64,000 nt of DNA from an alpha proteobacterium BAL199 (GTDB lineage Bacteria > Pseudomonadota > Alphaproteobacteria > Thalassobaculales > Thalassobaculaceae), in contig ABHC01000019.1 in NCBI GenBank assembly GCA_000171835.1, positions 1-64,000 on the forward strand, read 5' to 3'. The notes under the pieces were generated by a model, which made no database searches, was not told the origin of the DNA, and was given only the letters and a program-made list of their open reading frames with translations. The position numbers and the translations under genes were made by a program. How positions within the stretch are numbered: the first letter of the stretch is position 1; every line of letters begins with the position of its first letter. Shown piece after piece: positions 57,283 through 64,000 of this stretch.

Positions 57283-57844
57283 AGTCTCCGTCGCGCACAC
57301 GCTGGACCGAGCGGTCGCGGCACTGTCCGAGTTGGAGCGCCGGCAGGTGCCGTTCGCCACGGCCCGAGCGCTGACCTCGGTCGCCTACGCCGCCCGCGAC
57401 GAGGTGCGCAAGGAGCTGCCCGGCCGATTCACGCTCCGTCGTCCGTGGGTCGCCCGCGGCATCGCGGTGGAACCCGCGAAGAAGTCGAAGCCGGCTGCCC
57501 GGGTCTTCTCGCGCGACGCCTTCATGGTGGCGCAGGAGACCGGCGGCCCGAAGCCCGACGCCCGACCGATCCCGGTGGGACGCATCGCCGCCGTGCACAA
57601 GACCAGGGTCGTGCCGCGCAGCCAGTGGGTCGCACCGCTGCTGCGCCGCAAGAACGTCTTCTATCGCGCCGGCTCGGTGTTCGAGCGCAAGGGCGACAGG
57701 ATAGAGGCGTTGTACCGTCTGCGCAGGCAGGTGTCGGTGGCGCCCCGCTTCGGGTTCGCGGCGACGGTCGAGCGCGTGGTCGCCGAAGGGTTCGCCGCCA
57801 GCTTCTCTCTCGCGCTCGGTCGTGCGATGGCGACGGCGCGGTGA
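57272..57844 (+). CDS. Phage minor tail protein-like
   Basis: 190 residues from ATG 57272. It resembles phage tail/GpZ-like proteins: an N-terminal helix (DRAVAALSELERRQVPFATA), the recurring ARALTSVAYAARDEVRKELP, then a basic middle and a C-terminal helix (ERVVAEGFAASFSLALGRAM). The link to the small gene upstream supports a head-tail or tail role. Nothing else of a tail module follows; a conserved 12-base motif and methylase genes come next, so the module is cut. Confidence 0.6.
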   Translation: MPVEVSVAHTLDRAVAALSELERRQVPFATARALTSVAYAARDEVRKELPGRFTLRRPWVARGIAVEPAKKSKPAARVFSRDAFMVAQETGGPKPDARPIPVGRIAAVHKTRVVPRSQWVAPLLRRKNVFYRAGSVFERKGDRIEALYRLRRQVSVAPRFGFAATVERVVAEGFAASFSLALGRAMATAR

Positions 57845-58222
57845 CGGACAGCCAAACCGTGCCCAACTCCATGATATTGCTGCAAACATCGTGAGACATT
57901 TTCCGAAGGGACGGTGGCGATGCGATGGGCTATCGTCCTCTTGAGATCGAGAGACGGCGGGCCGGGATCATGCGAATGGTTCCTCCCGGTTGTATTTCTC
58001 GTGGGGGACGCGCGCACCGCAACGGATCGCTAGCGTCAGAGCCAAAATCTGGGAAGCCAATCCACTTGGAAGCTACCCGCCGATCCAGAATATCCACGTA
58101 ATATCAATGGACTAAACTGGACTCCAGGGTGGCTTCCGGAGTCCACCCGGAATCCACCTCGTGGACTCCACCTGGAAGCCACCCCGACATCCACCCTCCG
58201 CTCGATCGAGGCCACCGTCACC
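57845..58222. other. Intergenic region with recurring motifs
   Basis: No supported gene. GTGAGACATTTT at 57891-57902 is identical to 52519-52530, and an AACTC lies 21 bases before the motif at both sites. Between about 58125 and 58195 short TCCACC / GGAAGCCACC units recur at irregular spacing (about seven times) just before the methyltransferase gene. These may be binding sites or slippage repeats. Confidence 0.6.
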
Positions 58223-59536
58223 ATGTCGCTCAGCTTCTCGCCCGACCAGGTTGCGTCCTGGCCGATCGGACGGCTGCTGCCCTATGCCCGCAACGCCCGG
58301 ACCCACGACGACGGTCAGGTGGCGAAGATCGCCGGCAGCATGGCGGAGTTCGGCTGGACCGTCCCGGTGCTGGTCGCCGGCAGCGGCGAGATCATTGCCG
58401 GCCACGGGCGGGTCCTGGCAGCCCGCAAGCTCGGCCTCGACGCCGTTCCAGTGATCGTGCTGGAGCATCTGACGCCGGCGCAGCGCCGGGCCTACCGCAT
58501 CGCCGACAACAGGTTGACGGAACTCGGCGGTTGGGATGAGGCGCTGCTCGCCGGCGAACTGCAGGACCTGGCGGCAGAAGACTTCGACCTGTCGCTGGTC
58601 GGCTTCGAGGACGGCGAGCTGGATCGCCTGCTTGCGCTCGCCGATGGCGACGGAACGGCATCGGAGCCTGGTCCGCCGCCAGTCGTGGTGCCGGAGCCGC
58701 CGCGCAATCCGGTATCGCGGACAGGCGACCTCTGGATCCTCGGCGACCATCGGCTGCTTTGCGGCGACAGCACGAAGCCCGAGGACGTGCAGCACCTGAT
58801 GAACGGCGAGCGGGCAGTGCTGTTCGCGACCGACCCGCCCTATCTGGTCGACTACGACGGCTCGAACCATCCGACCCGGAACAAGGACTGGTCGCAGTCC
58901 TACGGCGTGACGTGGGACGACAGCAGCCAGGGCAGCGACCTCTACGACGGCTTCATCGCTGCCGCCGTCGCCGAAGCGATCACCGAGGATGCAGCCTGGT
59001 ACTGCTGGCATGCCTCCCGCCGCCAGGGAATGCTCGAAGCGTGCTGGGAGAAGGCCGGCGCCTTCGTGCATCAGCAGATCATCTGGGTGAAGGACCGCGG
59101 CGTGCTGACCCGGTCGCATTACCTCTGGAAGCACGAACCCTGTTTCATGGGCTGGCGCCGCCCGAACCGCCCGCCGAAGGTGGCGGACGATACGTTGCCG
59201 TCGACCTGGGAGCTGCCGAGCTTCGCGAAGGACGAGCGGCCCGACCACCCGACGCCGAAGCCGCTCGACGCCTTCGGGATCCCGATGCGCCAGCACGTGG
59301 CGCGCGGCGGGCTCTGCTACGAGCCGTTCTCAGGCTCCGGCTCGCAGATCATGGCGGGCGAGGCCAACGGCCGGCGCGTTTACGCGATGGAGATCAGCCC
59401 GGCCTATGTCGATGTCGCCGTGGAGCGCTGGCAGGCGGAGACCGGCGGCGATGCCGTGCTCGATGGTGACGGGCGCTGTTTCGGCGAGGTGAAGGCGGAG
59501 CGGCTCGGTCGGGACGACGACACCGATGCCGGATGA
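58223..59536 (+). CDS. ParB-domain DNA methyltransferase
   Basis: 437 residues. Residues 1-120 form a ParB/Srx-like domain (GEIIAGHGRVLAARKLGLDA, the classic GHGR motif). The rest is a DNA methylase: catalytic LFATDPPYLVDYDG, then an insert and the AdoMet motif late (YEPFSGSGSQIMAGE), that is, permuted order with DPPY first. It probably methylates adenine or cytosine in phage DNA to evade restriction. Such ParB-methylase fusions are common in alphaproteobacterial prophages. It is the largest intact gene of this phage block. Confidence 0.9.
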   Translation: MSLSFSPDQVASWPIGRLLPYARNARTHDDGQVAKIAGSMAEFGWTVPVLVAGSGEIIAGHGRVLAARKLGLDAVPVIVLEHLTPAQRRAYRIADNRLTELGGWDEALLAGELQDLAAEDFDLSLVGFEDGELDRLLALADGDGTASEPGPPPVVVPEPPRNPVSRTGDLWILGDHRLLCGDSTKPEDVQHLMNGERAVLFATDPPYLVDYDGSNHPTRNKDWSQSYGVTWDDSSQGSDLYDGFIAAAVAEAITEDAAWYCWHASRRQGMLEACWEKAGAFVHQQIIWVKDRGVLTRSHYLWKHEPCFMGWRRPNRPPKVADDTLPSTWELPSFAKDERPDHPTPKPLDAFGIPMRQHVARGGLCYEPFSGSGSQIMAGEANGRRVYAMEISPAYVDVAVERWQAETGGDAVLDGDGRCFGEVKAERLGRDDDTDAG

Positions 59537-59560
59537 CGGCGTGATCGACCCAGCTGAACC

Positions 59561-60010
59561 TCAGACGGCGTGGCGTGTCGCCGCCCACCTGAACAACGGC
59601 AGATCGTCGACCCCGAGCCGACGTTCGGCGCCACCAGCTTCCGGAGGTCTCGACCGGATGTCGGTGGGGCCGAAGGCAAGCAGGTTCAGTCTCACATAGC
59701 CACGGTCAGTCGGCACCAGGACGCCCTCGGCGACGACATGCAGTTCGATCTCGCCGTCGGCGACGTTCCTGGCGGCACCGCGCAGCATATAGAGGTCTAC
59801 GGTCGCGCCAGCGGCAGGCCAATCGCCTTGCGCCGGCAGGCGTGCGTGAACGAGCCCCTTGTCCTCCTGGAGAACCAGTTCGCCGGTCTCGGCCACGAAC
59901 AGCAGCCAGACCGGCAGCACCGAGATGAAGCGGCGGCGGCGATGGCGGCTCATGGCGTCCAAGGCGGCGATCAGTTCGACGCGGGGGACCGATAGCTTCG
60001 TCGACTTCAT
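59561..60010 (-). CDS. Hypothetical protein
   Basis: 149 residues beginning MKSTKLSVPRVELIAALDAM. A helical basic N-terminus (HRRRRFISVLPVWLLFV) is followed by beta-rich sequence (VDLYMLRGAARNVADGEIEL, GVLVPTDRGYVRLNLLAFG). It is not recognised. It is opposite in strand to the methyltransferase, and convergent with it. The amino-acid composition is ordinary, so it is likely real. Confidence 0.5.
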   Translation of the reverse strand: MKSTKLSVPRVELIAALDAMSRHRRRRFISVLPVWLLFVAETGELVLQEDKGLVHARLPAQGDWPAAGATVDLYMLRGAARNVADGEIELHVVAEGVLVPTDRGYVRLNLLAFGPTDIRSRPPEAGGAERRLGVDDLPLFRWAATRHAV

Positions 60011-60145
60011 GACGACCCGCAGCGGGATGATCGGATCATGGGCACAGTATAGCTTCGCAGCTCCGGACGGTCGAACTCGACCGATTGCCCGAACGCGACA
60101 CCGCCGCCCGTCTGGGCGGCGGCGCGCATCGTATGGCGGGAACCG

Positions 60146-60718
60146 TCAGTCAGTGATTCGGTAAACCCGTCCGCGCTGATCTTCCTTCTCGGAGGTGACG
60201 TTGAGCCTGAGCTTCTTCTTGAGCGCGCCCGCGATGGCGCCGCGTACCGTGTGTGGCTGCCAGCCGAACGCTGCGACGATCTCGGCGACGCTGGCGCCCT
60301 CGGGCAGCTTCAGCATGCTGATCAGCCGTGCCTGCTTGCTGTCTGCGCGGGTGCGCGGCGCAGCCTCGACTGCCGGTTCGCTGTCGGTCGACGCTCCGTC
60401 GTTTTGACCCGCATGATCGTCGCTGGTCACCGGCGGAGCATCCTCGGTCGCCGGATCGGCCGCCGGCGCGATGCCGATGGCGGCCAGTCCGGTCCGGGTC
60501 GCGACCAATGTGGTGCCATGTCCGTCGCCGGTGTCGCGCCAGACCGGATCGTCCTGGTTGGCATCGGCTTCCTCGACCAGCCCCTTGGCGATCAGGCTGC
60601 CGACGACCTTGGTGGCGGCACCGCCCTTGAGCCGGTCCGGCAGCGGCAGTACCAGCCGGCCGGGCCGCGCGCAGGCGATGGTGAGCAGTTCGGTCTGAAC
60701 ATCGGTGAGCTTCGTCAT
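60146..60718 (-). CDS. DUF3489 domain protein
   Basis: 190 residues from ATG 60718, with GGAGG 8 bases upstream. N-terminal part: LTDVQTELLTIACARPGRLV and SLIAKGLVEE form a winged helix-like unit. A low-complexity acidic linker follows, then the DUF3489 domain (SKQARLISMLKLPEGASVAE, AAFGWQPHTVRGAIAGALKK). DUF3489 proteins are DNA-binding-like and typical of alphaproteobacterial prophages and islands. It is downstream of a small gene on the same strand and probably co-transcribed with it. Confidence 0.85.
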   Translation of the reverse strand: MTKLTDVQTELLTIACARPGRLVLPLPDRLKGGAATKVVGSLIAKGLVEEADANQDDPVWRDTGDGHGTTLVATRTGLAAIGIAPAADPATEDAPPVTSDDHAGQNDGASTDSEPAVEAAPRTRADSKQARLISMLKLPEGASVAEIVAAFGWQPHTVRGAIAGALKKKLRLNVTSEKEDQRGRVYRITD

Positions 60719-60819
60719 CGGAGATCCTCCTGTAGCGCCGGGCCGCGCCATCGCGGCCCTGCTACGATCCCGAGCCCCGCCGACCGGAGCCGGGCGGGGC
60801 AGCGGGAGCCGGAGACGTC

Positions 60820-61188
60820 TCAGTCGTCTGCGTCGGCCTCGATCTCGCAGTGGATGACGAACCCGGTCAGGTAGGGCAGCCCGATCGGGATGCCGGTCTC
60901 GCGCGTCGTACGTCGGCCGATGGTCCAGCCCATCCAGCGCTGGACCGCGGCGGCGATCGCGGCCTTGAGTTCGCGGCCCGCGGCCAGTCCGTTGGCGACG
61001 TCGTCCGCGAAGTGCCGTCCGTGCCGGCTGTCGAGGAAGTCGCCGACCGCGTTCATCTCCGAGCCCGTGGCGGCGGCGATTGCCGGGACCGCCGCGGCCC
61101 AGGCCGCATCGGGATCGGCGTGGTGACGGATGCTGCCGAAGAAGCCCCAGGCTTCGTTGCCGGTCGCCGGGATCGTCGTGGTCGCCAT
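60820..61188 (-). CDS. Small phage-associated hypothetical protein
   Basis: 122 residues from ATG 61188, with GGAGAG 6 bases upstream. Landmarks: NEAWGFFGSIRHHADPDAAW, a helical region (AAVPAIAAATGSEMNAVGDF) and a closing acidic tail. It frequently precedes DUF3489 genes in this class of bacteria, which fits the 101-base distance here. Function unknown. The IS66 element begins 60 bases upstream and probably replaced the native promoter. Confidence 0.65.
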   Translation of the reverse strand: MATTTIPATGNEAWGFFGSIRHHADPDAAWAAAVPAIAAATGSEMNAVGDFLDSRHGRHFADDVANGLAAGRELKAAIAAAVQRWMGWTIGRRTTRETGIPIGLPYLTGFVIHCEIEADADD

Positions 61189-61331
61189 GGTGTCTCTCCG
61201 TCGCTGATCGTGACGCCATACAGGCTCTGATCGACGCCTGAGGCAAGGTAAGCGGGGCAAAAGCTGTGGCGACATAGTGTGCCGGACTCATCTTCGGTTG
61301 AATTCGAGATGTAGGCGTGATTCGATTCGGC

Positions 61332-61773
61332 ATGGCTGGATCGCCCCAAGATGTTGATGCGCTGAGCCTTGCGGAGCTGCGGCAGTTGATCGCGGCGGTG
61401 ATGGAGGAGAACGCGCGGCTTCGAGCCGAGAATTCGGGCCTGCGCGAGGAGATCGCGCGGCTGAAGGGATTGCCGGCGAAACCTCGGCTGAAGCCGAGCG
61501 GGATGGCGAAGCAGACCGAGCGGGCCGAGGTGAAGCGGCGGCGCAAGCAGAAGCACCGGGGCGCGAGCAAGCTGCGCGAGCAGGTAACCGAGACCCGGGT
61601 GGTCGAGGCGGCGGTGCCGGCGGGCGCGCGGTTCAAGGGCTACCAGGACTTCTACGTGCAGGAACTGAGCATCGTGCGGCGGGTGGTGCGGTTGCGCCGG
61701 GCGCGCTGGCAGCTGGCCGACGGGACGCTGGTGGTGGCGCCGCTGCCGGCGGGGCTGTCGGGGCACTTCGGCC
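61332..61773 (+). pseudogene. IS66-family transposase, 5' part (split)
   Basis: About 147 codons from ATG 61332. A leucine-zipper-like coiled coil (LAELRQLIAAVMEENARLRA) is followed by basic sequence and the zinc/DNA-binding N-terminal region of IS66 TnpC (GARFKGYQDFYVQELSIVRR, GTLVVAPLPAGLSGHFG). It breaks after GHFG at the IS256 insertion point. The 8-base duplication CTTCGGCC at 61766-61773 repeats at 63090-63097, and removal of the insert restores GHFGPELRRFV. Confidence 0.9.
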
Positions 61774-63089
61774 GGGAGTGTCAGGAATTTCGTGTGCGGA
61801 GGAGCATGATGGGAAAGAAGGAGATCCCCCATGCCCCGACGCAAACCACCTGTTATTGCCGACGCCGTTCTCGATCAATTGCTGGCTGGTGCGGACGCCC
61901 GCACGGCCTTCGAGGCTGACGGTCTGCTGGATCAGCTGAAGAAGGCGCTGGCCGAGCGCGCCTTGAACGCTGAGATGGATCATCATCTGAGCAATGGTGA
62001 TCCTGGGAACAACCGGAACGGCTACGGCCGGAAGACGGTGACGACCGGCACCGGAAAGATCGAGCTGGAGATCCCCCGCGATCGGGCCGGCAGCTTCGAT
62101 CCGGCGCTGATCGCCAAATACCAGCGCCGGTTCCCGGATTTCGACGATAAGATCATCTCGATGTACGCCCGCGGCATGAGCACGCGCGAGATCGCCGGCC
62201 ATGTCCGTGAACTCTATGGCATCGATGTCTCGGCAGATCTGATCAGTGCTGTCACCGACGCCGTGCTCGAGGAGCTGGCGGCCTGGCAGGCGCGGCCGCT
62301 CGAAGCGGTCTATCCTCTGGTGTTCTTCGATGCTCTGCGGGTGAAGATCCGGGACGAGGGGACCGTCCGGAACAAGGCCGTCCACATCGCTTTGGGCGTG
62401 CGCGCGGACGGTGCGAAGGACGTGCTCGGCCTTTGGCTGGAGCAGAACGAGGGTGCGAAGTTCTGGCTCCGGGTTATGAACGAGCTCAGGAACCGGGGCG
62501 TCGAGGATGTGCTCCTGGCCGTCGTCGACGGACTCAAGGGCTTCCCGGAGGCGATCACCGCGGTCTTTCCCGATGCCATGGTGCAAACGTGCATCGTCCA
62601 TCTGCTGCGCCACAGCCTCGACTTCGTCTCCTGGAAGGATCGCAAGCTCGTCGCCGCCGCGCTGAAGGAGATCTACCGGGCGATCGATGCTGACGCCGGT
62701 CAGGCCGCGTTGCAGGCCTTCGAGGACGGCTCTTGGGGGCGCAAATACCCCGCCATCGCTCAGAGTTGGCGACGGGCCTGGGCGGAGGTGATCCCCTTCT
62801 ATGGTTTCGCCGAGGAGGTTCGCAGGATCATCTACACCACGAACTCCATCGAGGCGCTGAACGCAAAGCTGCGACGTGCCGTGCGTGCCCGGGGACATTT
62901 CCCCAACGATGATGCCGCTGCCAAGCTGCTGTTCCTTGTCTTGAACAGAGCCGAGAAAGAGTGGACCATGCCGCCCAGGGAGTGGGCCATGGCAAAGGCA
63001 CAGTTCGCCGTCATCTTCGGCGAACGCTTCAAAAGAGCTATGGTCTGATGTTCAACCGCTCCTCCGCACACGAAATTCCTGACACTCCC
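61774..63089 (+). mobile_element. Complete IS256-family insertion sequence
   Basis: 1316 bp with perfect 32-bp terminal inverted repeats at 61774-61805 and 63058-63089 (outer sequence GGGAGTGTCAGGAATTTCGT). An 8-bp target duplication, CTTCGGCC, flanks it. It is nested in the IS66 transposase gene. Perfect ends and an intact transposase suggest a recent, possibly active insertion. Confidence 0.95.
61831..63048 (+). CDS. IS256-family transposase
   Basis: 405 residues, intact. Mutator-type DDE core: the first aspartate in LVFFDALRVKIRDEG, the second in LLAVVDGLKGFPEAI, then the CxxC-H-like IVHLLRHSLDFVSWKDRK and the glutamate in IIYTTNSIEALNAKLRRAVR. The N-terminus (DQLLAGADARTAFEADGLLD) and GYGRKTVTTGTGKIELEIPR are typical. 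It lies 26 bases inside the left terminal repeat. Confidence 0.95.
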   Translation: MPRRKPPVIADAVLDQLLAGADARTAFEADGLLDQLKKALAERALNAEMDHHLSNGDPGNNRNGYGRKTVTTGTGKIELEIPRDRAGSFDPALIAKYQRRFPDFDDKIISMYARGMSTREIAGHVRELYGIDVSADLISAVTDAVLEELAAWQARPLEAVYPLVFFDALRVKIRDEGTVRNKAVHIALGVRADGAKDVLGLWLEQNEGAKFWLRVMNELRNRGVEDVLLAVVDGLKGFPEAITAVFPDAMVQTCIVHLLRHSLDFVSWKDRKLVAAALKEIYRAIDADAGQAALQAFEDGSWGRKYPAIAQSWRRAWAEVIPFYGFAEEVRRIIYTTNSIEALNAKLRRAVRARGHFPNDDAAAKLLFLVLNRAEKEWTMPPREWAMAKAQFAVIFGERFKRAMV

Positions 63090-64000
63090 CTTCGGCCCGG
63101 AGCTTCGGCGCTTCGTGCTGGCGCAGTACCACCAGGGACAGACCACGGTGGAGCGACTTCTGGCGCTGCTGTGCGGGCTCGGGATCCAGATATCCAAGCG
63201 GCAGCTGGTGCGCTTGCTGACCGCCGGCATCGAGGGCTTCGCCGCCGAGGCTGACGCGGTGCTGGCGGCCGGGCTGGCGAGCGCCCGGTGGATCAGCGTC
63301 GACGACACCGGCGCCCGCCATGCCGGCGCCAACCAGACCTGCACCCAGATCGGCAACGACCGCTTCGCCTGGTTCGCCACCCGGCCGTCGAAGAGCCGGG
63401 CGAACTTCCTGGAACTGCTGCAGGCCGGATCGCCGGGCTGGCGGATCAACGAGGCGGCACTCGACTACATGCGGGAGCGCCGGCTGAGCCCCGGCCGCAT
63501 CGCGGCGCTGCGCCGTGGCGGCGAGATCGCGTTCGACGACCGCGAGGCCTGGAACGCCTATGCCGCCGGCCTCGGCATCCGGGCGACCGGCGGCCCGCTC
63601 GACCCCCTGCGGCTGGCCACCGAAGGCGCTTCCTGGGGGGCGCTCGCGGCCCGTGGGCTGCTCCAGGACACCGTCATCGTCAGCGACGGCGCCGGCCAGT
63701 TCGACGTCGGCATCCATGCCCGCTGCTGGGTCCATGCCGAGCGCCTGATCCACGCCCTCGACATCTTCAACGACCATAAGCGCGCCGCCAAGGAGCGGAT
63801 CCGAAGACGCCTCTGGTGGCTCTATGCCGACCTCCGGGCCTGGCAGCGCAATCCAAGCCCGCAACGCCGCCGCGCGCTCGCCGCCCGCTTCGACGCCCTG
63901 TTCACCACCCGCACCGGCTTCGTGACGCTCGATCGCCTGCTGGCCCGCCTGCACGCCGACCGCGACGACCTCCTCAGGGTGCTCGACCACCCCGGCATCC
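63090..64000 (+). pseudogene. IS66-family transposase, 3' part (split, incomplete)
   Basis: From 63090 an open frame without its own start continues the IS66 transposase: ELRRFVLAQYHQGQTTVERL, then GIQISKRQLVRLLTAG, the catalytic WISVDDTGARHAGANQTC, and later VIVSDGAGQFDVGIHARCWVHAERL (quoted in part: VSDGAGQFDV, CWVHAERLIH). It stays open to the end of the window, so the gene was intact before the IS256 insertion. The last catalytic residue lies beyond the window. Confidence 0.88.

Larger units (their letters stand above)
61248..64000 (+). mobile_element. IS66-family element, interrupted by IS256, running off the window
   Basis: The probable left tip is GTAAGCGGGGC at 61248, matching the GTAAGCG start typical of IS66 elements. 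The transposase gene starts at 61332. An IS256-family element (61774-63089) splits it, after which the frame resumes to the window end. The right end is outside the window. No orf1/orf2 accessory genes are seen before the transposase, as in the ISBst12 subgroup. Confidence 0.8.

Noticed and set aside
57925-58035. A 37-codon frame after the repeated GTGAGACATTTT motif
   Set aside because: No ribosome site, no recognisable motif, and composition no different from chance.

Overview
This is a GC-rich alphaproteobacterial accessory region. The genus cannot be fixed from the sequence. Evidence for the class includes a recombinase/ParB/ParB module with RepB-like C-termini, a DUF2924-recombinase operon, DUF3489 and DUF6362-type phage proteins, and IS66, IS21, IS1380 and ISL3 relatives common in that class. 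No rRNA, tRNA or CRISPR array was seen.

Layout. 0-3.1 kb is a graveyard of truncated genes: ISL3 transposase, a RecD2-like helicase, a lipocalin, a thermonuclease, a nested Rz/Rz1-like spanin pair and a serine resolvase. 3.2-17 kb is a coherent catabolic-looking cluster: an enolase-superfamily enzyme, a CoA-transferase, three glutathione S-transferases, two SDR proteins, a molybdopterin oxidoreductase, a hydratase/FAH-like enzyme, an enoyl-CoA hydratase and an HxlR regulator. The same 23-bp palindrome lies in both divergent promoter regions (8230-8252 and 15606-15628) and is a candidate operator linking both halves. A complete IS21-family element (12236-14893, 7-bp duplication) splits the enoyl-CoA hydratase gene, which can be rebuilt exactly.

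17.1-26 kb is a damaged defence island: an MFS fragment joined to a DUF2326 ATPase tail, metallopeptidase and nuclease-like fragments, DUF1156-methyltransferase and DUF499 genes fused by a deletion, and an intact SNF2-type helicase with its WYL regulator. 26.3-30.2 kb holds an IS1380 transposase, IS3 debris and a TIGR04372-like glycosyltransferase. 30.2-34.1 kb is a recombinase plus two ParB-like genes, one of them ending in a TIR-like tail, with a divergent regulator.

34.5-43.3 kb is the most interesting part: an overlapping operon with a ribbon-helix-helix regulator, three different DNA methyltransferases and a PLD-family nuclease. I do not recognise this combination as a named system. The nuclease gene is broken by two identical 92-bp elements, each flanked by CTAG. 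43.4-52.5 kb is a second recombinase operon, ParDE and a phage/plasmid-type primase-helicase operon whose large gene carries a frameshift. 52.6-56.9 kb is inserted surface-glycan material (a GT61 gene with a C11 tract and an aminotransferase fragment) plus a second IS1380 transposase. 57-61.2 kb returns to phage-like genes, and the window ends in an IS66 transposase interrupted by an IS256 element.

Overall, the region has taken repeated insertions and deletions at defence and phage genes. The catabolic operons and the three-methyltransferase cassette are the largest intact functional blocks.
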